Numbered from the stretch's first letter, positions 8,402-17,885 are shown. The stretch: 64,000 bases of DNA from Chryseomicrobium palamuruense (GCF_042649045.1 NZ_JBHSEF010000021.1:130771-194770), one strand, 5' to 3'. Notes: generated by a model not told the origin, from the sequence alone. A program made the numbers and translations.

Positions 8402-9399
8402 ATGGATATTTTATTAACCCTTACGATTTTAGTGGTCATTTTCGCCTTGGCGTTCGATTTTATCAACGGATTCCATGATACAGCTAACGCAATCGCAACA
8501 TCCGTTTCCACACGTGCACTTAGCCCGCGGAAAGCGGTATTGCTCGCGGCTATTATGAACTTTGTTGGAGCCTTGACGTTTACGGGCGTGGCGAAGACGA
8601 TTACGAAAGACATTGTCGATCCGTTTGCTTTATCCAATGGATCTGTCATCATTTTGGCGGCTCTTCTTGCAGCCATTACCTGGAACTTAATTACATGGTA
8701 TTACGGTATTCCTTCTAGTTCGTCCCACGCACTCATCGGATCAATTGCAGGAGCTGCCATCTCGGCTGCTGGATTTGGAATTCTGAATTACGATGGGTTT
8801 CTCAAAATCTTGCAAGCCTTGTTGATATCTCCTTTTATCGCACTAGCGGTTGGATTTTTAATGATGAGTTTGTTTAAAATCCTATTTAAAAATGCCAGTC
8901 TCTATAAGACCAACCGTCGCTTCCGGATTTTCCAGATCGGTACAGCGGCTCTGCAAGCATTTACACATGGAACCAATGACGCACAAAAAGCTATGGGAAT
9001 CATCACTATGGCGTTGATTGCAGCTAACTTACAAACCACTACGGACATTCCTTTGTGGGTGCGAATTGCTGCGGCCACTGCTATGGGACTTGGAACATCT
9101 GTAGGTGGATACAAAATTATTAAAACGGTCGGCGGAAAGATCATGAAGATTCGTCCGGTGAATGGCGCGGCAGCGGATTTATCGTCTGCCATGATTATTT
9201 TCGGGGCGACGACTGTCGCACTACCCGTTTCGACCACACACGTTATTTCCTCGGCCATTATGGGGGTAGGTTCAGCACAGCGTGTAAAAGGTGTAAAATG
9301 GGCGTAGCACGAAAAATCGTCATTACGTGGATTATCACATTGCCGATTTCGGCTGCTCTTGCCGCACTGTTCTATCAACTACTCAACCTATTCTTTTAA
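8402..9399 (+). pseudogene. pit: PiT-family inorganic phosphate transporter, apparent 1-nt frameshift near the C-terminus
   Basis: PiT proteins are phosphate/cation symporters. Both signature repeats are present: FINGFHDTANAIATSVSTRAL near the N-terminus and FTHGTNDAQKAMGI in the second half. The frame stops at 9307 after GVKWA (301 residues). Shifting frame at the GGG of 9300-9302 gives GVARKIVITWIITLPIS and a last membrane helix to 9399, the normal family ending. One G is apparently missing. A protein without the last helix might be impaired. This is the second 1-nt deletion in the operon, so sequencing error is a serious alternative. Confidence 0.85.
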
Positions 9400-9405
9400 T
9401 TCATG

Positions 9406-9439
9406 CGTGTGCTTCGATTGGCGAAGTACACGTTTTTTT
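9406..9439 (+). terminator. Terminator of the DUF47-PiT operon
   Basis: The stem CGTGTGCTTCG / CGAAGTACACG is followed by TTTTTTT just after the restored PiT stop codon, which supports the longer reading frame. Confidence 0.88.
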
Positions 9440-9491
9440 CGACGGAATGGTACACTAAATACGTGAATTGAACTCGAAAGGATGGGAATCG

Positions 9492-10223
9492 ATGGTACTT
9501 GAACTCATGAAATCACATGCGTCTGTTCGTCATTATGACGGGCAACCGCTGACACGCGAACAAGTGAGTGAGCTAATAGAAGCTGCACAAATGGCGGCAA
9601 CCTCTCATTTTGTCCAAACCTACAGTGTGGTGTGGGTAACGGATGAAGAAAAGCGAGCGGCTCTTGGAGAACTGTCCAATAATCCGTTGCAAATGAAAAC
9701 AGCTGGAGCTGTCCTGTTGATGTGTGCAGATTACCGGAGACTCACGCACGCATCTGACATGCACAACGAGCCGATCGTGTATGATTTAGCGGAAAACTTG
9801 ATTGTCGCTGTCACAGATGTGGGGTTGATGGCTCAGAATCTTGCTCTTGCCGCAGAGTCCAAGGGGTACGGAATTTGTTACATAGGCGGCGTGCGGAGCA
9901 ATATCGAGAAGATCAGTGAATTGGTCGGACTACCAAAAGGCGTCTTTCCGGTATACGGGTTGACGCTAGGGGTGCCGGTCGAGACAAACGAAGTGAAACC
10001 GCGTCTTCCAGTCGAGGCCATTCTTCATGAAAATACGTACGATGCGGAGAAGTATGCGGAATTGCTCCCTGCTTACGATGAGACGATTCACGTGTATTAC
10101 GAGAAACGCAGCAGCAATCAAAAGAGCACGACCTGGACAAAACAGATGGCGGACTTCTTAAAAGCCCCGCGTCGCGAAGAAATCAGTGCCTATTTGAAGA
10201 AACAAGGGTTTGAAATGAAGTAA
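9492..10223 (+). CDS. NAD(P)H-dependent FMN nitroreductase, NfsA/NfrA type
   Basis: The 243-residue product matches the oxygen-insensitive nitroreductase family that reduces nitroaromatics, flavins or quinones with NADPH. The N-terminal motif SHASVRHYDGQPLT and the segment AAQMAATSHFVQTYSVVWV bind FMN at the dimer interface, and GYGICYIGGVRSN is typical of the NfsA/FrxA branch. The ATG at 9492 follows AAAGGATGGG. It appears monocistronic, with a terminator right after it. The natural substrate cannot be deduced. Confidence 0.88.
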   Translation: MVLELMKSHASVRHYDGQPLTREQVSELIEAAQMAATSHFVQTYSVVWVTDEEKRAALGELSNNPLQMKTAGAVLLMCADYRRLTHASDMHNEPIVYDLAENLIVAVTDVGLMAQNLALAAESKGYGICYIGGVRSNIEKISELVGLPKGVFPVYGLTLGVPVETNEVKPRLPVEAILHENTYDAEKYAELLPAYDETIHVYYEKRSSNQKSTTWTKQMADFLKAPRREEISAYLKKQGFEMK

Positions 10224-10225
10224 AC

Positions 10226-10268
10226 AAAAAAAGCAGCCTGTATCGTCTTCGATGCAAGCTGCTTTTTT
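10226..10268 (+). terminator. Bidirectional terminator between the nitroreductase and a convergent small gene
   Basis: AAAAAAGCAGCCTG and CAAGCTGCTTTTTT pair into a stem with A- and T-tracts on either side. Confidence 0.85.
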
Positions 10269-10462
10269 CACATGCGATAGCGAATGGTTTGCCACACAAT
10301 ACGGAATTGATCATCCAGAACAGATGCGGCAGCGACCATGGAGAAAAGATGGGTGAGCAGGTACACAATTCCCACCACACCAAGAAACCCAACAACGAAA
10401 TAAAGGCCCATGGCTACGACATTTTTGACCATCCCGAAAAAATCCTCCATTAAGCTGTACAT
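10268..10462 (-). CDS. Small membrane protein (64 residues)
   Basis: The ATG at 10462 follows GAGGAGGGGGAAG, a very strong ribosome-binding site. The product has one long or two short hydrophobic segments (VVAMGLYFVVGFLGVVGIVYLLTHLF in the middle). I do not recognise it. It stands alone and converges on the nitroreductase. Confidence 0.6.
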   Translation of the reverse strand: MYSLMEDFFGMVKNVVAMGLYFVVGFLGVVGIVYLLTHLFSMVAAASVLDDQFRIVWQTIRYRM

Positions 10463-10477
10463 CTTCCCCCTCCTCAC

Positions 10478-10918
10478 GCCTGATTCTTACTTACAAGTAT
10501 AAACCTATAGTGTTTCTATACTATTTCAGTACGTTTAAGAGTTGATTTCGTTACATCATTTGACAAATTTCTTTTAATTTTTCGAATTTAACGCATACGC
10601 GCCTATGATACATTCATGGATTCTTCCCACGTCTTCCCCGCGTTGAAACCTTGACACTGCTTCGTTTGCGAGCTTTCCCCTTTGTGTCTCGGGTGGCGAC
10701 TGTAGAAAGAATTCATACTCATTTGCAATGAGTGTCAGCGACCCGTTTGTTACATTTCCATTACTTTCCGGTTGCGGAATCTCCTAAAAAATGAAGGCGG
10801 GCATTCCTCAACCAATCTATGCTGAGCAATCAGCTACTAGAACAGCGCTTTTATTGTATCCCTTATCGACCTGCTATTTCGATAGTGCACACAACTGTTA
10901 TGCACTAGCAACCGTTCT
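10478..10918 (+). other. Intergenic stretch without recognised features
   Basis: About 440 bases between the small membrane gene and the end of pnkp. I see no convincing gene, hairpin or repeat; the only open frame (62 residues from 10791) lacks a ribosome-binding site. Confidence 0.5.
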
Positions 10919-13495
10919 TTATAGACGCGGATCGACTGGATCTGACTCGATTGCCAAAACAGCAAGTACGCACTCATGAATGCGTTCAACAGATTCTTGA
11001 TGAATCAACCTTCGAATCCCTTCCAGTCCAAGGGCATATTCATCAAGTGCCATTTGTTGTTTCTTTTTCAATGACCGTTTTTTCACATACGCCAGCACTT
11101 CCGGTTCTAAATAATTCATACCATAAATCAGACGTAAGTATTCGCGGCCTCTTACTTTCATCGCTGGTTGAACCACTCGGCCGTTTGCCCCCGTTACCGA
11201 CCAATGTAGAGGTTTCACAACGAAACCTTCTCCACCAGCCTCTGTCAGTTCATGCCACCAGCGAATAGCTTCCTCTTTGCCCTCTTCCCCGAAAATCAAT
11301 CGGTACTCAGTGGCAATGAACACATCACTCACATCGGCTAGCTTTTGACTTTGTTCCATATGCCAAGAATGTGGTTTTGAGGTAAGAAGTTCGTGTTGAT
11401 GCGCAAGGACATGGAATACGGCAACTTGAATAGCGGTTTCGTTTTCCACAGACCAGACGTACGGTGCGTAGGCATCTTTGAAAGCATGTGCGTCTTCTAG
11501 ACCTTTTTCAGCTTGCTCTCGCCAATCTGAGACATCGGTTGTCGCCTTTTCAGAGAGGGTGTTGACAATTTCCGAACGGTCTAAAATAGCTGCATGTGCC
11601 ACATGTGCATACTCACTTGCGATTAATTCTCCCGCCTTCACATTCCAGGGAAGGATTTCTGCGTCGAGTAACAGCCATTCTGTATCAAACTCTTGGAAGT
11701 AACCTGCTTTCCTAACGGCTTCGTGAATGCGTTCATGCATGGCCCGCTTTCGCTCACCTTCAAAGAAGTCCCTTCCTGTACGGGATGTGATAACGACCGT
11801 ATCTGAATAGCCGGTCCATTTGCGCGCGGCGTCTGTCGATTGAAAGAGCAGGATCACTGCGCGACTTCCCATATGTTTCTTCTCGACAATCAGCTCATGA
11901 ATCCCTTGCTTCTCGAAATAGGCAATCGCTTCTTCCGGATGTTCCAAATAGTCATGACGATCTGACACTGGTGGTGGACTCATCGTTGGAGGCAGATAAA
12001 CCAGTTGTTCCAACGGAAGTGTAGCGTGTGAAAAGTAATCGAGAGCTGTCTTCGTCTGTTGACTGTTAATTCGTATTGCTCCATCACTCGTCTTCGCGGT
12101 GAAGCCATTTAACCATTTTTGAATTGCAGGTGGCTTCAAACGTTTTTCAAACCATTCTTCTAATGGATTGATGACCGCCTGGGCATAGTCTTTTGCGTCA
12201 ACTTGGACGAGTTCTTTTGAGGGCAAACGGAGTGCGGTTAACTCCCCCCCAAATACGGCCCCTTGATCGATGTTGATGGTGCGCTGAATCTCGACCGGAA
12301 CCGGACGTGGGTCATGTCCCCAGACAACAAGGACAGGCAACGTATGTTCAATCGTCCAGTCCCCTCGTGTCGGCTTGCCATTCGGTTGCACACCTATGAC
12401 CGGACCATAACGGCAAAAGTCGGCTACTTTTGCAGAGTGGCGACCAATAAATTCATCACGGATACCAGCGTGAACTGCAACGGCTAACGGGATACCTGCC
12501 TCCTCAATGATGTAATGAGAGGGTGCCTCCAGCAGCATTCGTTTCATACGATTTTTCAAATCACGAACGGCGTCTTTTCCGTGTGCACGCTCATATGCTT
12601 GAAACTCTTCTTCTACTTTTTCATCGCCGTGCGTGAGCGTGACTTTTCGTCCGTCAAGCCAGCGTGCAATCTTCCACCCATGATTCGAATCAATCATATA
12701 GGCAAGTCCTGCTTCAATATGTTTTTCAAAAAACAACATCGCATCGAGTGAGCGAGGACCACGGCTCATCACATCACCAAGTGATAAAATTTTTCGTCCT
12801 TCCGGATGACGATACAATCCGTCAGCTCCCCGTTCATAACCGAGTTTCATAAGGAGTTCAAGCCATTCATCCATACAACCATGAATATCGCCGATGATGT
12901 CTAGTCCTTGATCAATGGCCAATGTGTACGGAGAAGTTGCTCGTTTCACCTCTTCTATGCTGGTTTCAATTGTAAATAAGCTATCAAAATCTTCACGCTC
13001 AATCGTACGTAGTTCTCCCTTTAACTGGCGAACCTGGGTTTTAATGCGGCGCGACCCTCTCGCCTGATCACGTCTCTCATCCCTTATAAGTAATTGTTCT
13101 TCAGAGATGGAAAAAATGAGACCGACTAGCGGTAAGTGATACCGATGTGCGAGCTTGCGGTAGCGCTCCCGATCGACCGCTGCCAAATTCGTTGCGTCGA
13201 TAATGGCTAGTTTTCCTAATTTCAGGCGGGCTTCCGTCAATGTTTCCATCAGATGAAAGGCTTGCTCAGAAATCTGTGCGTATTCTTCGCGTAAGTATGC
13301 TTGCTTTTGAGGGTTTTCGTGTGACCATGGCGTAAAACTAGTGCCGCTGACTTGAAGACGGCACGCATCGGAACTGATTATTTCATCTTGTGAGATGGTA
13401 CGGTCCGCTACCCACTGTTTCAGAAGAGTAGATTTTCCACTGTTAGAGGGTCCGATACATAACACGATCCCTGCATACGGAAGTTGAATCGTCAT
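10919..13495 (-). CDS. pnkp: Polynucleotide kinase-phosphatase-ligase Pnkp (bacterial RNA repair)
   Basis: Pnkp heals and seals broken RNA ends with Hen1. The 858 residues (family about 850-870) show the three modules in order: a 5'-kinase with P-loop GPSNSGKST (K21-S22), a metallophosphoesterase 2',3'-phosphatase with GDIHG (D203, H205), GDVMSRGP (D241) and NHG (N271), and a C-terminal ligase with the nucleotidyl-acceptor motif EKKHMGS (K540). The start at 13495 overlaps the hen1 stop by ATGA, so translation is coupled; the longer upstream frame overlaps hen1 and is not used. Confidence 0.95.
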   Translation of the reverse strand: MTIQLPYAGIVLCIGPSNSGKSTLLKQWVADRTISQDEIISSDACRLQVSGTSFTPWSHENPQKQAYLREEYAQISEQAFHLMETLTEARLKLGKLAIIDATNLAAVDRERYRKLAHRYHLPLVGLIFSISEEQLLIRDERRDQARGSRRIKTQVRQLKGELRTIEREDFDSLFTIETSIEEVKRATSPYTLAIDQGLDIIGDIHGCMDEWLELLMKLGYERGADGLYRHPEGRKILSLGDVMSRGPRSLDAMLFFEKHIEAGLAYMIDSNHGWKIARWLDGRKVTLTHGDEKVEEEFQAYERAHGKDAVRDLKNRMKRMLLEAPSHYIIEEAGIPLAVAVHAGIRDEFIGRHSAKVADFCRYGPVIGVQPNGKPTRGDWTIEHTLPVLVVWGHDPRPVPVEIQRTINIDQGAVFGGELTALRLPSKELVQVDAKDYAQAVINPLEEWFEKRLKPPAIQKWLNGFTAKTSDGAIRINSQQTKTALDYFSHATLPLEQLVYLPPTMSPPPVSDRHDYLEHPEEAIAYFEKQGIHELIVEKKHMGSRAVILLFQSTDAARKWTGYSDTVVITSRTGRDFFEGERKRAMHERIHEAVRKAGYFQEFDTEWLLLDAEILPWNVKAGELIASEYAHVAHAAILDRSEIVNTLSEKATTDVSDWREQAEKGLEDAHAFKDAYAPYVWSVENETAIQVAVFHVLAHQHELLTSKPHSWHMEQSQKLADVSDVFIATEYRLIFGEEGKEEAIRWWHELTEAGGEGFVVKPLHWSVTGANGRVVQPAMKVRGREYLRLIYGMNYLEPEVLAYVKKRSLKKKQQMALDEYALGLEGIRRLIHQESVERIHECVLAVLAIESDPVDPRL

Positions 13496-14829
13496 GGGCG
13501 AGTCCACTCCTTTCGTGTAAAGATAGCTGCTTGTGTCGGTGACCCGAATTCCGGATGGTGCTCTCCGATGCCGTGAAATGTAATCGTGTAAATCTGGTGT
13601 AAGTTCATCTTCTCGCACCACTCTTGAAATTCTGCACGCGTCCATTCGAAACGGTGATCGGTATGTCGAGACGTCTCAAGCCCGTAGACGGCATTGTACT
13701 CACTGTTTGGAGTAGTAAGAATTAAATGTTTCGGGAAATAATCATGCAAAATCATGTTAAAAATAGTCGGAAGTCGCTCCTCTTCGATATGTTCAATGAC
13801 TTCGCAGAGAACGATAGCTCCTTTATCTTTCCATTGGGCATCATAATAATACAGCGAGCCCCAAGCTGCTTCTGGAACAGAACAGCCATTTCGATTGGTC
13901 AGCGCTTCAAATCGTTTGTGCGCTTTTTTAAGTGCGCGTGCTGATGGTTCAACTGCCCAGATCTGTTCAATACCCGGCATAAATGCAAGACGTTCCGAAA
14001 GTTTCCCCCCTCCTGCACCAAAATCCACAACAGTTCGCGTTTTTTGCACATCGATTTGTTCAGCAATCCACTCATAGCGTGCGTCGTTTAAACGAGGTTG
14101 CGTATTTCCCCGCTCTTGTTTAGGAATGAATTGTTCAACCAATCCTGGAAACTTCACGTACTTCCGCACGATGTCTTCACGGAGCGGATGTTTGTCTAGC
14201 CACCCTTCCCCGTAACGTTTCAGTTTTTCAACTTGTTCGTTATCAAGGAAGTGATGCATCTCTGCATCTAAAATAGGCAGCAAAATCCAAAGATGACTAA
14301 GTAACATTTTCAAAGAAACCGTTCCTTCTAAGGTAAGAAGGAAAACAGATTTTCGTGCCGTCTCCTTTAGGACGGTTTCTTCTTTGGGAAGTTTGTAAGT
14401 GGCTGTGTAGCCTAAGGGTTCAAATAACCGAGTGACTTCTTCTAATGAATAGGCCGTCGCGACGGGTCCAACGGTGACGATTAGAGGGAACTTGTGGTCG
14501 ACCCATTCCGCCCACTCATCCTTAACTTTGCCATTCAATGCCGTCCCTAGCGTGGTGCGTATTAAAGACAAAAATACGGTGCTCGTCACGATATTCCGGT
14601 CATGTATATAATGAGTGATATCTATTGGCCCATCTGCGGACTTTGTCCACGACATAGGATTTGTTTCCACATAAAGAAGTGCATCGATCTCTTCATCGGT
14701 CGCTGTCAGATAGGTAAAGCGAACGGCTTGGTCTTTTTCATGGCGTTCATGACGTCGCCCAGGGTTTTTGGCAAACAGGTGCGTGAGGACGTTCGCATGA
14801 GGTGCAGAAGAACGAATGCGCAATTGCAT
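13492..14829 (-). CDS. hen1: RNA 3'-terminal ribose 2'-O-methyltransferase Hen1
   Basis: Bacterial Hen1 methylates the 2'-OH of a damaged RNA 3' end before sealing, which prevents re-cleavage at that site, and its N-terminal half activates the Pnkp ligase. The 445 residues have that layout: an N-terminal half of about 240 residues, then a SAM-binding methyltransferase with DFGAGGG (269-275) and the metal-site segment CEVIEHIE (E343, E346, H347). ATGA overlap with pnkp. The ATG follows an AAAGGAGGCGCC ribosome-binding site. Targets are probably tRNAs cut by ribotoxins, by analogy. Confidence 0.95.
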   Translation of the reverse strand: MQLRIRSSAPHANVLTHLFAKNPGRRHERHEKDQAVRFTYLTATDEEIDALLYVETNPMSWTKSADGPIDITHYIHDRNIVTSTVFLSLIRTTLGTALNGKVKDEWAEWVDHKFPLIVTVGPVATAYSLEEVTRLFEPLGYTATYKLPKEETVLKETARKSVFLLTLEGTVSLKMLLSHLWILLPILDAEMHHFLDNEQVEKLKRYGEGWLDKHPLREDIVRKYVKFPGLVEQFIPKQERGNTQPRLNDARYEWIAEQIDVQKTRTVVDFGAGGGKLSERLAFMPGIEQIWAVEPSARALKKAHKRFEALTNRNGCSVPEAAWGSLYYYDAQWKDKGAIVLCEVIEHIEEERLPTIFNMILHDYFPKHLILTTPNSEYNAVYGLETSRHTDHRFEWTRAEFQEWCEKMNLHQIYTITFHGIGEHHPEFGSPTQAAIFTRKEWTRP

Positions 14830-14910
14830 ATGGCGGCGCCTCCTTTTTCTTTAAGTATATCCCATTTTATACAAAGAAACAGTCAGCACATGAAGTACTG
14901 ACCGTCTTAT

Positions 14911-15558
14911 TTATAGCCCACTTTTTAATGCATCTGCAATCGGGTGTTCACCATTCACGAGTTCAATTGCTTGTTTCGAAGTCGATGAATCATCTACAAC
15001 ATGCACAAGAGCGCGGGCGACGTCACCACGCGTGATGTCACCTGGTTTTGCGTCTTTTCCGGCTGCAAACTTGCCTGTTGGGGTGTTATTCGTTAATGCA
15101 CCTGGACGTAAAATCGTCCAGTCGAGCGACGACTCCTCCACGTGATGATCTGCATAGTATTTCGCAACATAGTATGGTTTGATTTCATCGCTCCATGTTG
15201 AGCGGTCACCTGCACCAAACGCACTTAGCATAACGTAACGCTTTACGCCTGCTTTTTCAGCGGCTTCCACAGTTTTCACGGCACCGTCTAAATCAATCAA
15301 TAAAGTCTTGTCAGGACCTGTGCTTCCGCCTGAACCTGCTGCGAAGATGACGGCCTCATAGCCTTTCATCGCCTCCGCGAGATCATCGACCGAACCTTCT
15401 AAGTCAGCGAGTACGCTGTGAATCCCTTTATCTTCAAAGTCTTTTTGTTGCTCCTCTTTTCGAACCATGGCCGTGACTTCATGAGACTCGTTCTTGTGTA
15501 GCGTGTTAACCAGTTCGTGTCCAACCTGTCCATTTGCTCCAACTACGAATACTTTCAT
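14911..15558 (-). CDS. NAD(P)-binding atypical short-chain dehydrogenase (YhfK-like)
   Basis: The 215 residues start with the nucleotide-binding loop GANGQVG and continue in the NmrA/YwnB-like pattern (VIFAAGSGG, YVMLSAFGAG, PYYVAKYYAD, WTILRPGALT). This matches the cytosolic SDR5-type family of B. subtilis YhfK. Substrate unknown. The ATG follows AAGGAGAGATTTC. It is not clearly in an operon with hen1. Confidence 0.85.
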   Translation of the reverse strand: MKVFVVGANGQVGHELVNTLHKNESHEVTAMVRKEEQQKDFEDKGIHSVLADLEGSVDDLAEAMKGYEAVIFAAGSGGSTGPDKTLLIDLDGAVKTVEAAEKAGVKRYVMLSAFGAGDRSTWSDEIKPYYVAKYYADHHVEESSLDWTILRPGALTNNTPTGKFAAGKDAKPGDITRGDVARALVHVVDDSSTSKQAIELVNGEHPIADALKSGL

Positions 15559-15598
15559 GTGAAATCTCTCCTTGTGTGTTCGATTTCACAGCAATTTC

Positions 15599-15802
15599 TT
15601 AACAGCTCCAGCTTCTCTTTTTCGCTAGGTAGCTGACCGATTTTTCCATCGCCACGTAGGCTAACACTAGTAAAACAAGTGCCCCTAGGGGATGGCCGAG
15701 TTGTGGCCACTGGGTTTGAAGGCCTGTCCATACGGCTCCTAAACTTATGAAGTAAAGAAATAATAGAAGACTTCCCCAGACCAAACTGCGCGTACATTTC
15801 AT
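15599..15802 (-). CDS. Small membrane protein (67 residues)
   Basis: Two hydrophobic segments (LVWGSLLLFLYFISLGAVW and LGALVLLVLAYVAM) with a basic C-terminus. The ATG is preceded by AGGTGGG at eight bases. It is unrecognised and lies about 40 bases before the SDR gene, probably in one transcript. Confidence 0.6.
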   Translation of the reverse strand: MKCTRSLVWGSLLLFLYFISLGAVWTGLQTQWPQLGHPLGALVLLVLAYVAMEKSVSYLAKKRSWSC

Positions 15803-15879
15803 GTGTTTCCCACCTTTGTCTTATAAGCTACCATAAACTTCAGGTAGAAACCAAGCTATGTGACTTCGGAAGGGTAATT

Positions 15880-16055
15880 GAGGAAGGAGGAGGAGGGAGG
15901 TCCATACGCATGGGTTACCCGGTCCATTAATAGTTCGTAACCGGTCCAATATAGCCGCTATGGAAAGAGTATCTATTATGAAGGTCCGTTTGCGGGATTT
16001 ACCCGGTCTATTTCGACTTCTAGACAGTTCCATTACCACTACCTCCCCGGTCCAT
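15880..16055 (+). repeat. Intergenic array with 22-bp period (GGTCCA cores) after a G-rich run
   Basis: GGTCCA-like cores lie at 15899, 15921, 15943, 15983, 16005, 16027 and 16049. Steps are 22 bp, apart from a 40-bp step that spans one degenerate unit. A purine-rich run (GGAAGGAGGAGGAGGGAGG) precedes the array. The layout recalls the 21-bp arrays, but I see no conserved tail here. Confidence 0.75.
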
Positions 16056-16081
16056 TCACACAAAAATCCTATTCAGCATGC

Positions 16082-16126
16082 AAAAACCGCTCTCCTGAAC
16101 ACAATCAGGAAGAGCGGTTTATTTTT
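16082..16126 (-). terminator. Terminator of the vanZ-like gene (bidirectional shape)
   Basis: AAACCGCTCTTCCTGAT pairs with a near-complementary arm ending in GAGCGGTTTTTG on the minus strand; the plus side also ends in a T-rich run. Confidence 0.8.
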
Positions 16127-16608
16127 GGTGAATAGAGATAGTTCCGGATTGGAAAGATAACGTGCAGCACCCGGAATACGATATACCCGACGATGACACC
16201 AATGGTATTTAAGAATAAATCATCCACGTCAAAACTTCCCACAGCCATAAACCACTGAGCGAGCTCTAGTCCAAGACTAAACAGGAACCCGTAAATGACT
16301 GTCAGCAGGAAATATGGTTTGTGACGGAACAATAACGGTAACATCAAACCAAATGGAATGAAGCCCACGACATTGCCTCCGAGATTCATCAACCGGACCG
16401 TCCAGGGGATGCGAGTGTCGTTCCAGTAAAGTCCGATTGTTTCAAACAGTGTAAAGTTATTGCGGGTCCAAATACTTGGCTGCTCTCGTTCAAAAATATT
16501 GTTTACAGCGCTTTCTGCATCCATTTCCTTCAACACGACCAATCGAATGACGATTGCTAAGTAAATGAGAAATGTCACCCAGAGCGCGCCTCGTGTCAGT
16601 TTTTTCAT
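16105..16608 (-). CDS. VanZ-family membrane protein
   Basis: VanZ proteins are small polytopic membrane proteins; the prototype gives low-level teicoplanin resistance, but most members have no proven role. The 167 residues contain four or five membrane segments and the family signature GSFDVDDLFLNTIG near the C-terminus. The ATG at 16608 follows TAGGAGAAAATAG. A second VanZ-like gene is at 27499, without close similarity beyond the family core. Confidence 0.85.
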   Translation of the reverse strand: MKKLTRGALWVTFLIYLAIVIRLVVLKEMDAESAVNNIFEREQPSIWTRNNFTLFETIGLYWNDTRIPWTVRLMNLGGNVVGFIPFGLMLPLLFRHKPYFLLTVIYGFLFSLGLELAQWFMAVGSFDVDDLFLNTIGVIVGYIVFRVLHVIFPIRNYLYSPKINRSS

Positions 16609-16679
16609 TCTATTTTCTCCTAAATTCATGCGTCAAGGTTCTATTCTACAACAGAATCTAGAAAGATACGAAAGATATC

Positions 16680-17141
16680 CTAACGAGCCATTGGGTCGTT
16701 AAGCGTTTTATACCCGTGAGATTCATAGAATTTCCGACCTCCCTCACTCGGCCAGACCATCGTGAATTCTGCACGCTGATCAGTGAGCCAGGCATTGGCA
16801 TGCTCAATAAGCTCCCCGCCAATCCCCTTCCCCCGGAAGTCCGGTTTAGTATAAACATTGGTCATGTAGTAGAAAGGGTACGGCATACGTTCCGGACGGA
16901 CAATCTTATCAATCTTTTGTAAGTAGATATGAGAAACGAGCTCTCCTTCCACTTCAGCTACCCAAATAGCCCATCGGTCGCTTCCGAATAAATCATCTGC
17001 CTGCGCTAGGAATGTTTGATGAAATTCTTGACGAGCCTCTTCTGAAGCATCGATATTATAATCTTCTGCCGTAAAGTCAAACCGCATATCTGCTAGTGCC
17101 GACGCATCAGCTAGATTCGCTAATCGGTAGATGACCTCCAT
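16680..17141 (-). CDS. GNAT-family N-acetyltransferase
   Basis: The 153-residue protein has the acetyl-CoA-binding motif A, YTKPDFRGKGIGGELIEHA, and the ending GGRKFYESHGYK typical of GNAT enzymes. The acceptor is unknown. The start directly abuts the stop of the upstream SDR fusion, so it is the last gene of the series that begins with maa at 19457. Confidence 0.85.
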   Translation of the reverse strand: MEVIYRLANLADASALADMRFDFTAEDYNIDASEEARQEFHQTFLAQADDLFGSDRWAIWVAEVEGELVSHIYLQKIDKIVRPERMPYPFYYMTNVYTKPDFRGKGIGGELIEHANAWLTDQRAEFTMVWPSEGGRKFYESHGYKTLNDPMAR

Positions 17142-17885
17142 TTACTTACCCTCCAGTAAGTCTGTCACAAGATAGATTTCACCGTTTGTCACATCACCTG
17201 CAAACAAAAGGTCGCGAAGGGCATCGGCAACAGTGCGTGGCGAGCGTAAGTCACCTTTTTCTTTCAGTTCTTTAAACCGACCCAAATCCGCAAATGCATC
17301 GGCAGAAGAACTGCGAATCGTTTCTTGCATGCCTGTGTCCATCACACCCGGATTATAAGCGATGACCCGGTGCGAACTCTGCGACTGCTCAAGCTCTAAC
17401 CCTGCGACTTCGGTGTGCATATTGATGGCAGCTTTCGTGCTGTTGTAGACACTCCACCCGGAAATCGGACGGGACCCTGCCCCCGATGTAACATTGACAA
17501 TCGTCAGTTGCACATCTGTACCGCGCGCATGTTGGAACAAACTGTTTGTCATCAGCATCGGTGCCATCACATTGACGCGGAAGGCAGTTTCCAAACGGTC
17601 CGGATCCAGATTTCCTACCCTTTCGATGGGGTCAATCACACTCGCATTGTGAATGACCGTCACACGTTTCGCTCCAATCTTTTCAATCTCTTGCCACACA
17701 TGCTCTGTAGCTGTAAGCGGGACCCCTGACTTTGATAAATCATATAAAAGGGATGTGACTCCTGACTGAGTGGCAGATTCCGTTCGAGAAATCCCGATGA
17801 CCGGAATTCCTTTTTCTACAAAACTTTCAACTAGACCTTCTCCCAATCCTTTTGAAGACCCCGTGATAACAACACAATCCATCAT
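17142..17885 (-). CDS. YueD-like SDR (benzil reductase type), possible independent translation start
   Basis: The C-terminal half of the fused frame has its own ribosome-binding site (GGAGG, 17897-17893) seven bases before the ATG at 17885. It shows the SDR cofactor motif GSSKGLGEG, the structural NAS of HNASVID, the catalytic Ser region NVTSGAG and YNSTKAA (Tyr-x3-Lys). YueD reduces benzil with NADPH; the natural substrate is unknown. Probably both a fused and a free form are made. Confidence 0.7.
   Translation of the reverse strand: MMDCVVITGSSKGLGEGLVESFVEKGIPVIGISRTESATQSGVTSLLYDLSKSGVPLTATEHVWQEIEKIGAKRVTVIHNASVIDPIERVGNLDPDRLETAFRVNVMAPMLMTNSLFQHARGTDVQLTIVNVTSGAGSRPISGWSVYNSTKAAINMHTEVAGLELEQSQSSHRVIAYNPGVMDTGMQETIRSSSADAFADLGRFKELKEKGDLRSPRTVADALRDLLFAGDVTNGEIYLVTDLLEGK

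Noticed and set aside
10791..10979. 62-residue plus-strand frame before pnkp
   Set aside because: No ribosome-binding site, improbable composition, and it overlaps the pnkp 3' end.
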